Assembly: GCA_033439795.1 (NCBI GenBank)
Contig: JAUTDP010000001.1
Span: 5,930,708 to 5,994,707, forward strand
DNA length: 64,000 bases
Direction of reading: 5' to 3'
Source: Sordaria brevicollis
Taxonomy: Eukaryota; Ascomycota; Sordariomycetes; Sordariales; Sordariaceae
Shown here one piece after another: positions 37,701-48,632 of this stretch (positions within the stretch are counted from its first letter, which is position 1; every line of letters begins with the position of its first letter). The notes under the pieces were generated by a model. That model saw nothing but the letters and a program-made list of their open reading frames with translations, made no database searches and was not told the DNA's origin. A program made the translations under genes and the position numbers.

Positions 37701-38082
37701 AGATGGTTACAAGGAGCCAGAAACAGAACAAGAGAGGGTCGTAGTAGGCACACGGACTTCCATCCACGCAAGGAGCTCGGGGAACATTTACGGACTGCAG
37801 CAAGACGGCAGGACAGGAAAGGCAAGGATGAGCGGACGGCTTTGGGTGGGAGAGGGGTTCGGGTCGAAGGGTGGGTGATGATGGATGGTTCTGAGTTTCT
37901 CTGGGTGGGTGGGTGGAAGGGTGGATGGATGTGAGGATCGGTGTGAATGGGGGCAGAGGGAAAACTGAGGCGAGAAAGGGTGGTTGCAATACAGCCATCA
38001 TCACCCATCGCTTCTCGCTACGAGGGACAGTATGGGAAGAGAACCGAGTTGTGACTCGTAAGTGGATATGAGGATGTTGTCT

Positions 38083-38104
38083 CACACACACACACACACA
38101 CACA
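38083..38104. repeat. (CA)11 microsatellite
   Basis: Eleven perfect CA units in the gene-poor region. Confidence 0.95.
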
Positions 38105-38280
38105 TGGACACATACACTGCCAGGTTTGGCTCGCTTCCCTACCTATCCTCTCCCTCGCCTCTACCTTCCCCCCGACAGCTCCTGTCACAAATCAACTCCA
38201 ACCCAGCCAGCCAGTTTCAACCAAGAAAGCTTATGGTGAGGGAATGGCAGAGCGAAGCGTGGCAACAAGCATTGCTAGGG

Positions 38281-38296
38281 TTTTTTTTTTTTTTTT
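38281..38296. repeat. Poly-T tract (16 T)
   Basis: An uninterrupted run of 16 T. Confidence 0.9.
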
Positions 38297-39548
38297 GTTC
38301 CTGTCCCTACTCTCGTTATGATGGTATGGGGAAACAGCCCGCAAGCCACAACGTTGCGTATGGGTAGGTTAATCCCATCCTTCCGCACCGCACCCGCAAT
38401 GATACATTACACGCAAGTGTGTAATTTGGACGGGATGACACCGTAGGTCGAGAGGTGTCATGACATTTTGTGATCCATCTCTATGGCACTGGATCAACAT
38501 CAACGACACTCAGGTTGTGTAGTAGCTGTCTAAATTACAGCAACGCAAAGCAGAAAGCAGATTGTGAGTGACGAGATTTGAGGATGCATAGATTCATTAC
38601 TAATAGGGGCGTCGAGTTAAGCCGGGTTATTCGAAATGATTTGGGATCAACAAGTTGCTCATCGCTAGCCCTTTTACCGACCTCAAATATTGCGAACGAA
38701 AGTGGAAAGAAAGGTACTGATAGACCTCGCTCACGGACTCGCGGACGTTAGCATTGTCGGTAGTTGCCAAAAGCTCCTGCCTTTCTAAGAAGTATCTCCT
38801 CTCTTGGCGAGTGCCTTGGCTTATTGCTACACTACTAATATTCATCTGTCTGCTTGACGAACACCGGGAATCAGGAGAAACGATCCGGACTGTAAGAGGT
38901 GAGTCGGGAATTGTAGGTAAGCGGCCGTTAAGGATAACGGCAACAACAGTATTGAAGCCATCGACAGTCAGAGGGTATGTCTTTTCTCCTCGAGACTTGT
39001 GCACATGACCATGATCAAGTGAGAAACAAAGTAATGTAACAGTAAAATAAAACCCGGGTTGATGACCCGGATTATTGAAATGAGCTACAACACACACAAG
39101 ATGGGATGAAGGACTCTGTCACCGGAAAGCAGATGTCACATAGTCCCTCGTCTGTATAACACACACATGCCTCCATGGAGGGAAATATCACCATGCTCAC
39201 AACTTCGTGTGGTTGAACCACTTTCCCCCATATCATACTCCCCAGATTTCGTCCAGCCGCCCGCCTTTCTGCACACCTATGTACATACTTTGGTTGGATG
39301 GACACCTGGCTATATATCATGTCTATACATAGAACAACCGTTGTCTTCTATGCATAGGGAAGGGATGGGAGAAATACAACCTCTTCCCCCATCCCCAGGG
39401 CTATCCAGGCAACCAAAGAAATAAGCAGTGTGATAGCACGTACAGAAAGACGCACACCACAATACACACATACAGGCATGCGCAAAGGAGATGATATACA
39501 TGAACATACATGAGCATGGCATGACATTCTAACGCGCGCGCCACGCAG

Positions 39549-39605
39549 GTGCGGGATGGATAGGTGAATAGGTGGATGGAAGGATGGGTGGATGAGTGGA
39601 TGGAC
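39549..39605. repeat. Imperfect GGATG/GATGGAT-type tandem repeat
   Basis: Degenerate short-unit repeat (GTGGATGG, GGATGGGTGG, GATGAGTGG and similar). It is purine-rich on the plus strand and continues into GAAGCGAAGCG-type repeats to about 39,640. Confidence 0.7.
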
Positions 39606-40406
39606 AGACGGAAGCGAAGCGAAAGGGAAGCGAGGCAGGGCAAGCAGGGCAAGTCGAGGCGAGGTTTCTTTTTTAATTTCGGGTATAAACAAAACTACAG
39701 AAAATATCCCAGATAAGAAGAATGTGAAAGAGGGAAATGGTGGGAAGCCGAGGTAAACGCCCGGAAAACAAGAGGGTTGACTTGTTGCCTGCTCCAAAGG
39801 GCGGGAAGAATGTAGTATGAACCGTGTGTCTTCGACTTTTGGTTCGGGATATATTACAACGAGGAATCAAGACCATTGTTGACAAGTTATAGAAACGAAA
39901 TTCATCACGGAGAAAAAGAGTAGGTGTATGTAAAGTAGGTAGGTATACGTAAGCTATCCGGAAGACACAAAAAAATGGTAGGCACATTTTGTGTTGTTGT
40001 TTGGGTTTTTCAAGACTGAGGTGGTAGAGGTTTATACCGGGTTTACAAGCTCGATGCATACATGTTTTTATCTTCTCTGCCTCACACCGTCATAAATGAC
40101 GAGTTGATTTACGTTTGTCATGATGTCTCTTCTTTGTGGGTTATCAAATGGCTTGCTATCTGTCTCTTCTCACACCATCTCCGTGGTGGTTATTATCCGA
40201 TCATGTTCGTCCCATATTCTTTTGCTTCCCCTTGTTCATCTTTCATCCGATCCCATCAACAAGAAAAAGAAACAGTCTATAATATCTCTCGTACCTCTCT
40301 CTTAACATGTGCTAACCGGCAAAGGCCAAAAAAGAAGGGTGAGGTTCCAAGCAGAGGCTGTCTTATCTCTACTCCACACAACAAAAAAAACCACAAAAAA
40401 GAAAGC

Positions 40407-40506
40407 TGCCCAATAACAGGATTGAACTGTTGACCTTCGCATAGACTTGATATCTCGTAAGAACCAGATATTAGTACGACGCTCTAACCAGCTGAGCTAA
40501 TCGGGC
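40407..40506 (-). tRNA. tRNA-Ile (anticodon AAU) with 26-nt intron
   Basis: The minus strand folds as a complete cloverleaf. The acceptor stem is GCCCGAT with ATTGGGC (one G-U pair), and the discriminator is A. The D arm reads TAGCTCAGCTGGTTAGAGC. The anticodon stem is TCGTA with TGCGA, around loop C-T-AAT-A-A, with anticodon AAU at 40472-40470. The T arm is AACAG-TTCAATC-CTGTT. An intron of 26 nt (40443-40468) interrupts the anticodon loop after position 37, the canonical eukaryotic site. The mature tRNA would be 74 nt before CCA addition. A- and B-box promoter elements are internal to the D and T arms. Confidence 0.95.
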
Positions 40507-41090
40507 TTTGGTTGAATGTTGCGCTTTTTGGATGTACTTAACAACGGTGTTGGTCTGACGACGAGCAGGATCCAGAAAGAGCACCGAGGCTGCTTCACTG
40601 GAGCGCGCACAGGGTGAGGTCGAATAAAAGCAATTAGATTCGATGAAAGGGGATTGAATTGGACGGGTGTAGGGGATGTTTAAGTGATAGATGGGATGAG
40701 ATGCACCATGGGATGATAGAAATAAAGACACCATTAGGTTTCAGGACACTACCGAGCTCCTTCACCATCTAAGCTTTACTTGTATTGATAACTCGTGAAT
40801 TTTGTGAGGATTTGATCCTGGAGGACACATCACTTCAGAGCCAAACTTCGGTGCGTGTATGTCTGACTGTGTCAATGAATTTGACAACAATGCGTTGTAT
40901 GGATTTTGGCTAACCGTCTCCTGGTGCCAGGCTATGTATGCAAACAAAGATCGTTCTAATCCATTTCCTATCATTCTCCCCATATGCCGCTCATGAAAAG
41001 CTGACGGAAAACTAACACATGGTTTCCTAACTCCGCTGTACAGACTGTATGGGTTTCCCTTTGTGATCCTTTCTTCCGAATGATGGACAG
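40507..41090. other. Intergenic region between tRNA-Ile and RBR ligase gene
   Basis: About 0.58 kb holding the upstream flank of the tRNA and the 3' UTR of the minus-strand RBR gene. No other feature is seen. Confidence 0.5.
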
Positions 41091-43514
41091 CTACCAATCA
41101 TCATCATCAAAAAGCAGGTCCTCCTGATCCTCCAGCGCCAGATGCACAAACTGCCTAATCCATGCCTCCTGCTGCGGATCGAGTCGTATCCCGTCAGGCA
41201 CATTAACCTGTACGTTATCGGGATTGTTGGGGTTATCAAAGTCCATTCTGGGACCGTTGGGATTTGGTCTGGCCCTCCCACCCACATTACCCCGGACCAC
41301 ATTTCCACCTGCAGCACCACCATTCCCACCACGACCTCTTCCTCCTCTGGCCGCACCGGCACCGACACCCCCATTCTGGTTCTGGTGGTTGTTATTACGG
41401 TTATTATGCCGGTTGTTCGGAGCACCTCCTCGATTCTGATGTTGTCCCCGAATATTTGCTCCCCCTACTGGCCCATGTCCTTGTACTCCTCGGGCATGGT
41501 CTCCCCGACCTCTTCCTCCACCACGTCCACCACCACCACCTGCGGCTTGACCATTGGGGGCAGCAGCAGGGGCAGCAGCACCTCCACGGCCGCCGCGGCC
41601 TGCTGCCGGTTGATTACCTCCTCCTCTGGCACCGCCTCCGTCTATCCTTAGAACAAGCGGTCCTTCGCGCGCAATCGCGACTTCATCAGCACCTCTTCCT
41701 GCACCGGGGCCCTGCGCTGCCCTTTCCTGATTTTGTCGCCCATTAACCTGTGGACCGCCAGCGGGAGGCGCGGCCCCATGACCGTCTCCTTCATCGTCGG
41801 TCTCGAACTCCATGTCCGCCATCAAAATCTCCATGATCTGTTCCTCCGGTAAACCCTCCAGCCCTAGAGGTACTCCGGCTGGTGCTGGTGCGGGCGGAGG
41901 AGCGGCCGCACCCCTAGCAGCAGCAGCAGGAGCAGCTCCGTTGCCGCCTTCGAACCCAAGGCCGACATCATCCCCATCACCTTGTTCCAGCTCCCAAAGC
42001 CGCTGGTAACACCCAGTGATTCTCCCGCCAGGCATCTCGTTGAAGTGCTGATACGGGTTACCAGGATCGAGCCACGCAGAGCAGAGGTAACAGAAGTGCG
42101 TCTGGCATCGGTAGCAGATCATGTGATTGCAGCCGTGTGTTTTCTGGGCAGGCGCCGCGCAGGTCGGGCAGGGCGTGGTGTGAAGCTTCATGTACTCGAG
42201 CGAAGCAATCTCCTCGGCCGTGAGCTCTTCGTTCTTTCGGGGTGCTTGACACCGGACGAACTCGCCGTGCCATGACTGGTTGCAGCGGGAGCAGAAGGCG
42301 AAGTTGCAGTCTTCGCAGATGGCGAGAAGCTCCGAGGCGTTATATGACTTAGAGCTACCGCTGTTTTCTTCCTCCTCGTCGTCCTCATCGTCCTCGTCGT
42401 TTAGCTCGAGGCCTTGCGGTTTCTTGTGCTTCTTGGATCGCGCGGCTCCGTTGCACCATTGTCGTGGACAGTAGATGGTGTTCTTGTCGGACTCGAGCTC
42501 GGTTTTGTATTTGAGAGTGACGTAGCGCTTTACAGTCTCCTGGTCGAGTGGGATTTGCAGAAGTTCACTTGGGCTAAGGTAGGTCTTGGGCTTCTTCCGC
42601 TTCTTGGTTTCTGAAGATGAGGCGGTCGCCTGTTCACGCTCTTTGGCGCAGTTGGGAGCTAGACACCGGACAGAGGCGAGATTACCTTCTTTGATTGCAT
42701 TGTTGTAAAAGTCTTGAAGACACTCCACGCAGAAAACATGCCCGCAGTCGATCATCTTGTGACAGACGTTGCCCTTCTTGGGATCTGTATCATAATGTGT
42801 TAGCAGGCCATTTCGTAGACCGGGGAAAGAGTATCTGCACATACCTAAGCACACCCCGCAGTTGAACGTCTCCTTCTCAAATGCTGCCCGACGTGCCCTG
42901 ATATCATAATCCATGATAGCGATCCTGTGCTGCGGGTCGACCTCCAAGGTGCCTTTCTCATCCACAAGCTCAAAGACATTCTCGGCCGCCTGCTGGATAT
43001 GGTCGATGTACGTGAACCCAACCATATCACGACCCATTTCTTCCCATAGTCGCGGTCCATCATCCTCGAGCCGCTTGATAGTCTCCTTGGAAAGCCACGG
43101 AGGATCAGCAGTGATCTTGACAACTGGCGGTTTCTCATCAGGGTACTCTGGTCCGAAAAAGACCTCTAGGTGAACAGGAGGCAAGTGGGCTACCTCGTGG
43201 CCATCAAGACCCCCAGCCCCGGCACCTGCAGCCGGGCCTGCTCCCGCACCATTCGCAAGACCTCCATTCACAACTCCATTCACGCGGTTGACGCCATTCT
43301 TCTGAGCATTTGCTTGAGCCCGAGGATCCGTATTTGGATCTGCAGCAGCGGGGAAGTACACGAGAACTGGCTTAGAAGGATTGACAGGGATGTCGATGGC
43401 GATGGTATAAGGGTCATCTGGGCGAGGATGCTGAATCTCGGGATAAATGGCTATGAGGGAGCTAAGCTCGGTATCGCGGGGGCTGTCGGAGTCATCATAG
43501 GTGAAAGAGGCCAT
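41091..43514 (-). CDS. RWD-RBR E3 ubiquitin ligase (RNF14/Itt1-like) with Gly/Arg/Asn-rich tail
   Basis: Two exons, 43514-42845 and 42784-41091, with a 60-bp intron (GTATGT donor, CTAAC branch site), encode 787 aa. An N-terminal RWD domain (about 1-190, with EYPDEKPP) is followed by RING1 starting CGVCLDPKKGNVC and IDCGHVFCVECL. An IBR follows, with YCPRQWCNG and CEDCNFAFCSRCNQSWH. RING2 has CPTCAAPAQKTHGCNHMICY, in which the Cys of HGCNHM is the expected thioester residue. The closing HFNEMPGGRITGCYQRLWEL segment fits the RNF14/Itt1 class, linked to ribosome quality control. Long acidic and Ala/Pro/Gly-rich linkers and an RGG/GGN-rich region (about residues 580-750) precede a conserved-looking acidic end, LLFDDDDW. 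The intron is a multiple of three without stops, so retention would be silent for frame. Confidence 0.93.
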   Translation of the reverse strand: MASFTYDDSDSPRDTELSSLIAIYPEIQHPRPDDPYTIAIDIPVNPSKPVLVYFPAAADPNTDPRAQANAQKNGVNRVNGVVNGGLANGAGAGPAAGAGAGGLDGHEVAHLPPVHLEVFFGPEYPDEKPPVVKITADPPWLSKETIKRLEDDGPRLWEEMGRDMVGFTYIDHIQQAAENVFELVDEKGTLEVDPQHRIAIMDYDIRARRAAFEKETFNCGVCLGMCRYSFPGLRNGLLTHYDTDPKKGNVCHKMIDCGHVFCVECLQDFYNNAIKEGNLASVRCLAPNCAKEREQATASSSETKKRKKPKTYLSPSELLQIPLDQETVKRYVTLKYKTELESDKNTIYCPRQWCNGAARSKKHKKPQGLELNDEDDEDDEEEENSGSSKSYNASELLAICEDCNFAFCSRCNQSWHGEFVRCQAPRKNEELTAEEIASLEYMKLHTTPCPTCAAPAQKTHGCNHMICYRCQTHFCYLCSAWLDPGNPYQHFNEMPGGRITGCYQRLWELEQGDGDDVGLGFEGGNGAAPAAAARGAAAPPPAPAPAGVPLGLEGLPEEQIMEILMADMEFETDDEGDGHGAAPPAGGPQVNGRQNQERAAQGPGAGRGADEVAIAREGPLVLRIDGGGARGGGNQPAAGRGGRGGAAAPAAAPNGQAAGGGGGRGGGRGRGDHARGVQGHGPVGGANIRGQHQNRGGAPNNRHNNRNNNHQNQNGGVGAGAARGGRGRGGNGGAAGGNVVRGNVGGRARPNPNGPRMDFDNPNNPDNVQVNVPDGIRLDPQQEAWIRQFVHLALEDQEDLLFDDDDW

Positions 43515-44597
43515 CGATTACGCGATGTTGTGAGTGCCAAGACTTCGGGATATGTCGTTTGGTGTTTTGCTCGATGGTGAGAGATGAGAGAGTGGTCCAC
43601 CCGCGTTGCTACCTGGTCGAGTTGTGACCGATCTGAGAGGAGAAAAGGAAAGAGGAAACCTGCTGTGAGGAAGAACACCGAAAAGCCATGCAGTAAGGCT
43701 TGCTGCTCTTGATGATGAAAGGTTCGTCAGTTATGGATGGTGTTCCTGGTGTTTGTAAGGGTTCAGAGTCTCTTCAGTCGAAGTCGAAGTCGGAAGTCCA
43801 GGCTTTTGTGGGATGGAAATGCCAATAAAAAGAGCCAAAAAGGCCGCTGGGATGAAAATCTCAAAAATGGTATATTTGTCAGAAGCACATGAGAAATAAT
43901 GTCTTGATGTGCAGCAAACGCACGCTGTAAGGCATTGGATTTGATGTTTCGTAAAAGGCTAGGTAGGCTTTGGAGGCAAATGGAGGCGAAATCTGTAGGA
44001 GATATCTTTTTCCACAGTCGGGTCCGCGTCGGTGCCCCGCGACCGCTAGACTCGGAGCGATTTGAAGGTTCCCTTGATGGTCGTTGACTGTTGAGTGACG
44101 GAGATTCGCCGTCGACTCTTCCGATCCCAAGATGACTCGCCTGCCGGTTGCTGCGGTTGACTGGTTGTCCTCTTCTTGGCAAATCAGCGGACAGCGCGAT
44201 CTGTTAGTGCAGAGACCTAAAACGGTAGGCCGAAGCGCTATACCTTAACTGTCATGAAGCTTTCCAGAACAACACTCTTTCCACGCTTCGCAACTTCGCA
44301 AGCCCCCGATTGGCTGGAATCCACTTCTCTACATAGGTAGTGCACCTTCCATCCAGTCTTGGGTTCCTTGTTCCATGGGTAACAATACATCTTCCTTCCA
44401 ATTTGAAGCCATCACCATCTTTTGGGCTTTGGCTTTGGCTTTCCTTGTACTTTACTTTCCGGCCACGAAATATCCACGCATAATTCCTGTCAAACATCTT
44501 CCAATGCAATCTTAACCTCTTTGCTCCCTATAACCCAATTCTTTACAACCACTTAAGGCGCACCCCGCGCATACTTCCCCTTCCTTGAACAGCAACC
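43515..44597. promoter_or_regulatory. Divergent promoter region (RBR ligase / dolichyl-diphosphatase)
   Basis: A 1.08-kb region between two divergently transcribed genes. A minus-strand frame at 43763-44182 has no recognisable domain. No specific site was identified. Confidence 0.5.
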
Positions 44598-45505
44598 ATG
44601 GCCGACGACGTGACACCTCTCGCCTCGCTCTCCTTGACGCATGTTTACTACGTACGTCGCTTCCTCTTCCACGTTACCCATACTTCTGAATCTAAATCCC
44701 CACCCATTCTCAACCATCACTAACCCCCCCTTCTCTCCAATAGAACCCCGACGACCCAGTCTCCCTCCTCTGCGCCTGGCTTGCCCTCGTCCCGCAAGCC
44801 CTCTGCGTCGTCTACGCCACCCTAATCTGGTCCACCCGCGAAGCCGAAGTGATCCTCATGTTCGCCGGCCAGCTCGCCTGCGAAGCCGCCAACTTTGCGC
44901 TCAAACGGCTCATAAAAGAGGAACGACCCGCACGGATACATGCTACGGGCAAGGGGTACGGGATGCCGAGCAGCCATGCGCAGTTTGCGTTTTTCTGGGC
45001 GGTGGCGCTGGGTCTGTTTTTGTTGGGGAGGCATACGCCTAAGCAGGTTCAACAACAGAAAAAGAGGGAGAAGAGGAAACAGAACGTCGTTGGGAATGTG
45101 ACCGAGGGTGGAAGTCTGTTGAAGACTTTGACGGACAGTGCTACGGACCTTGAGAAATACGCGCACGAACCTTGGTCCTTTGTTCACCGCGCCGTTGCCA
45201 GCTTGGGAGCGTTGGCGCTCGCGGGCGCGGTGGCGTGGAGCCGTATCTACTTGGGATATCATACGGAGAAGCAGGTTCTGGTGGGCTGCGGAGCGGGAAC
45301 GGTATGCGCTTTTGCTTGGTATGGGGTTACGCACGTGGTGCGGCAGTCGGGCTTCCTGAGCCAGATTTTGGACTTCCCTGTCGTAAGGTGGTTCCGGGTC
45401 AGGGACCTGGTTGTGGAGGAGGATTTACCGCAGTCTGGGTGGGAGAAGTGGGAGGAGCAGAGGGTTGCGAAGAGGGAGTTGGAGCAGAGGAAAAAGGGCC
45501 TGTGA
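44598..45505 (+). CDS. cax4: Dolichyl-diphosphatase (CAX4/CWH8), PAP2 superfamily
   Basis: Two exons, 44598-44651 and 44744-45505, with intron 44652-44743 (GTACGT donor, CTAAC branch site, TAG end), encode 271 aa. The start has a good context (CAACCATGG). The three PAP2 phosphatase motifs are present: KRLIKEERP, GMPSSHAQF and SRIYLGYHTEKQV, with the catalytic His residues. Several hydrophobic segments fit an ER membrane protein. The enzyme removes phosphate from dolichyl diphosphate on the ER lumenal side so that the carrier can be reused in N-glycosylation. A hydrophilic insert of about 50 residues, rich in Lys and Gln, separates motifs 2 and 3, and the tail is charged. Confidence 0.93.
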
Positions 45506-46044
45506 TGTCTTTTCTCGAAAGAACCCCCCTATTTAGACAAGAGGTGAGATTTGTAGGGTGTACATAAGAGCTTTTTGGACGGCGAGGATATACCCCGTGC
45601 ATATATTGATACGTTGTTCTCGAAAGCTTTGTAGCGTAGGTTCAGCCACTTCCACGGTCTATGTGACGATATCTTGTAGGAAAACCAAAGACGAATGCAA
45701 AATAAAACTGACTATATTCTCAAGGCATCTCAAAGACTAAAGCTCACGATCGTGCCCGCCATATTGATACATTAACTAACACAACGCCCAAGACAATGCA
45801 TATCTTTACCATCTGTATCCAACCCATATAGCCAAACCAATGCGGATCTTGTAGCTGGACATATCGTAGGTGTAGGGTGACTGTTTTCCCTGTGAAAATT
45901 GGTTCGTTGTCCGCCTGTCTTCCTTTCTTGCTTTTTTCTTTTTCGTTTTTCCCGTGATCTCAAAGCAACGTTCTCAAGCAGCTTTCCACCTCTTCATAAA
46001 GCCATCCTGTTTCACACAATGCTGGCAAAGGCCCTTTAGCGAAA
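45506..46044. other. Convergent 3' intergenic region
   Basis: 539 bp between the stops of the dolichyl-diphosphatase and eIF4E genes. It holds both 3' UTRs and no further gene. Confidence 0.55.
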
Positions 46045-46985
46045 TCATCGTTCCCCCGAAGGCGGCACCTCAACAATCTGGGGTGGTTCCGTTTGGTTTC
46101 CCTGCTGTGCCGCCTCTGCGTGAGCCTTCGCGGCGGCAGCTTGCGCTTCACGAGCCTTTTGCGAATCCAGAACCGCCTGCATCTCGGGTGGAGGGTTGAA
46201 GCCCGCGTGATCCGAGTGCTTCTTGTAGAAGTAGCTGTCCGGCTTGAGCGGGGGAAAATCGTCTGGGATAGCTTTGGCGAGGACCAAATCGAGGATACCG
46301 TCAATGGACTTTTGCTTGGATGCGTCACGGTGCCAGATGGAAATAAGATGGGCGTTGAAACGGACTGAGAGGCCTACGCCGCAAATTTGGTCGCCTTGGG
46401 TGTTTTGTTAGTACGAATATCCAATGAATCCAGGGGCACATGAGACTTACCCTCCTCAAGCGCATCCTGCAACTCCTCGGCGATAGCAAGAAGCTGCACA
46501 CGGGTCCAGAAATCAGCCCCGTTGGCCTTGGGTACACGGAACGTCCAGCTACCGCCGAGAATGTTGCGGCGGTCCTCCCAGATGGGCTTGAACCCGGCCT
46601 TGAAGAGGTAGATGGACTCGCGCATCTTGATGTTCTCGATGGGCATGTTGTTGTTGTAGCGCCAGAAATCCTGGACGCTCTCGATCGTCGACCCTAGCTT
46701 CTCTAGGTTCGAGTGGTAGCTTCCATCCTTGCCTTGTTGCTGCTGGTCCTTATCAGGTCTGTCCACGCGTGTATTAGAGAATACTGTACAATACATAGGT
46801 GTTGACTTTTATACACACCTATCAAACCAAACGTTCCAGTAATGCTGCGTGGGCAAGGGACGCATCGTCTTGAGGAAGTTGCGCTTCGCATCGTCACGCT
46901 CTGCCGATGGCGAGCTCACGTTGGCATCATTACTTTGCGACAGGCTGGAAAGCCCGCGCGTGAAGAGACCTGGTCTTGAAGCCAT
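46045..46985 (-). CDS. eIF4E-family cap-binding protein with Tyr in place of Trp-56
   Basis: Three exons, 46985-46819, 46758-46451 and 46394-46045; the introns (60 and 56 bp) have CTAAC-type branch sites and GT..AG ends. The product is 274 aa. The eIF4E core is clear: QHYWNVWFDRP, VQDFWRYNNN (the Trp that contacts eIF4G), AGFKPIWEDRRN (second cap-stacking Trp and the following Glu), GGSWTFRVP, VGLSVRFNAHLISIWHRD. By alignment with human eIF4E the first cap-stacking Trp (W56) is replaced by Tyr in GSYHSNL, while W43 is kept. This is not the canonical class I pattern. The protein is longer than typical eIF4E, with an Ala/Gln/Pro-rich C-terminal tail. It may act as an alternative or repressive cap-binding factor; that is inference. 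Confidence 0.92.
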
Positions 46986-48632
46986 TGTTTCGGGAGATGG
47001 TGTGACTGAGTGATGTCGATCGTGGTCTGTCTGGGAAAGTGAGGTGATGGGATGACCTGAAGAGACCACAATTCCAATGAACTCTGGGTGAGAGGAGGAA
47101 CGGATATATATACCTTAAAGTCCAAATAGGGGAAAGGCCGAGAAAGTGGTGTTGTTTCCAATGGTAGGTTAAGGAGGCTGGCTACCTTACCCCTAGAGGT
47201 ACATAAGCAATAGGTGAGGGGGAGGGGCTGTGAGAAAGAGCCTATGATAGTCGAATCTGTCACGGCTCGCTGCTGTGGATTTGTGAGCGTCGAATGTGAT
47301 GAACAACGCTGGTTGGCTTCTTCTTTGTTGGGGCTATCGGCTCTTGACAAATGATTGATCCAAGAGCTTGAGATATTGTGAGACCTGGTGGTCAATGAGA
47401 ATATCGGATGAACAGATAAAGAGACAGAGATGGGGAAGGGTTGAGGTCATGATAAAACAATGAGCCGGCGGCTATCACTAACCGTCTCTTTTCGCTGGAC
47501 GCTGTGTCGTTCTGGACTAACAAGGTCTGAAACACTATCACTGCCAGCTGACGAGGGGTGTCAGGAAGGCGACAGGGGAACAATGTTCCCCAGGTTTCAA
47601 CTACCAACAGCCGCCCGGGGCAAACGTCGCATCACCGGCTCCCAAGATGGATCCGTTCACATATGCTCGGCATCGTTTTATCGGTCCTAGACGAGCGGGA
47701 CCTTTGAGGTCCAGGTCATTCTCGATGATCATGCGGGGAGACGAAGTCGTTGTGTCAACCTTCGTGATATTGAAGGATTGCCTAAACCACCTGTCAGTGA
47801 AAGTATCAGATAAGGAGCTGTCGTAGGGTGCTTGGCTGTGCTTTGACACTCTAATTCAAAGAGAATATCTGGTGCTCGTGCCTCTGTTGCTGTCCCTTTC
47901 GGTATGGTGTTCTAGGTTGGTTTGTAAATCTGTGAGCACCGAGGGAGAGTAGAGTACATCAATATCATAGACGTGGCGGTGGGCTATAGATAATGTACCC
48001 AGTTCCAGCGTACCTCTATTGAATATCGGGAAAGTTGATGTCGAGTTTTGATATCGAATGTCTTCCCATTTCCTGGCATACGGGTGTAAGTCAAGTCGGA
48101 GATGCTTCCTGATAGCTCTCTACCAAATTATGGTGTGGGTTTCTTGCATACCTGTTAGCATATTCCGTTATTTCTAACGTGCTGGGAACGAACAGTGCAC
48201 CCCGCTGAAGTACAGGGAACCCGCTACCTGCAGGTCGGGTGCCAGGATCTGTCGTATCCACCAATGATGAGATCTCCAAATTTCAATATCAAAGTCATCC
48301 GCAGACAAAGTTTAGTTGACCTCCTTCATCTTCACCACAACAACCAAATTTCAGGAAAACACTCTCTCCGAGTTCGACAAAACGGGACCTTTTTGCACCC
48401 GCGACTCTCATTTACAACTCGACACGTCAAAGGTTCTGAAAACCTGCATTGAACAGACAGTATCAAGTGCTGTGCATCTCGACTCACATCCACCTGCTTC
48501 GAATTCGGCTTTCTTCAACTCGCCTCGACCTGCTTCCACTCAATCACTCAACTTTTCAACCTCAAGGGTGTTCGAGACCTCAAGAAGTTTCCCACCATCT
48601 CACGGCAACACTCAGCCACGACCTTTTCACCA
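46986..48632. promoter_or_regulatory. Divergent intergenic region (eIF4E / DUF4598-like)
   Basis: About 1.65 kb between divergent genes. Small frames on both strands (for example 47601-47849 minus and 46916-47395 minus) overlap and have no domain. Pyrimidine-rich sequence precedes the ATG at 48633, fitting a long leader. Confidence 0.5.

Larger units (their letters stand above)
23897..40406. other. 16.5-kb gene-poor region upstream of vib-1
   Basis: No gene can be supported by domain, splice structure or codon pattern across this tract, although its base composition is ordinary and it is not RIP-like. Most frames are under 160 codons, overlap others and start at non-ATG codons. It holds homopolymers, microsatellites, scattered ACCTACCT motifs, an 8-bp tandem repeat, one MITE-like element and one long open frame, listed separately. 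The part next to 23.9 kb is presumably the vib-1 promoter and leader. Long non-coding RNAs or genes made of very short exons cannot be excluded. Confidence 0.6.
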
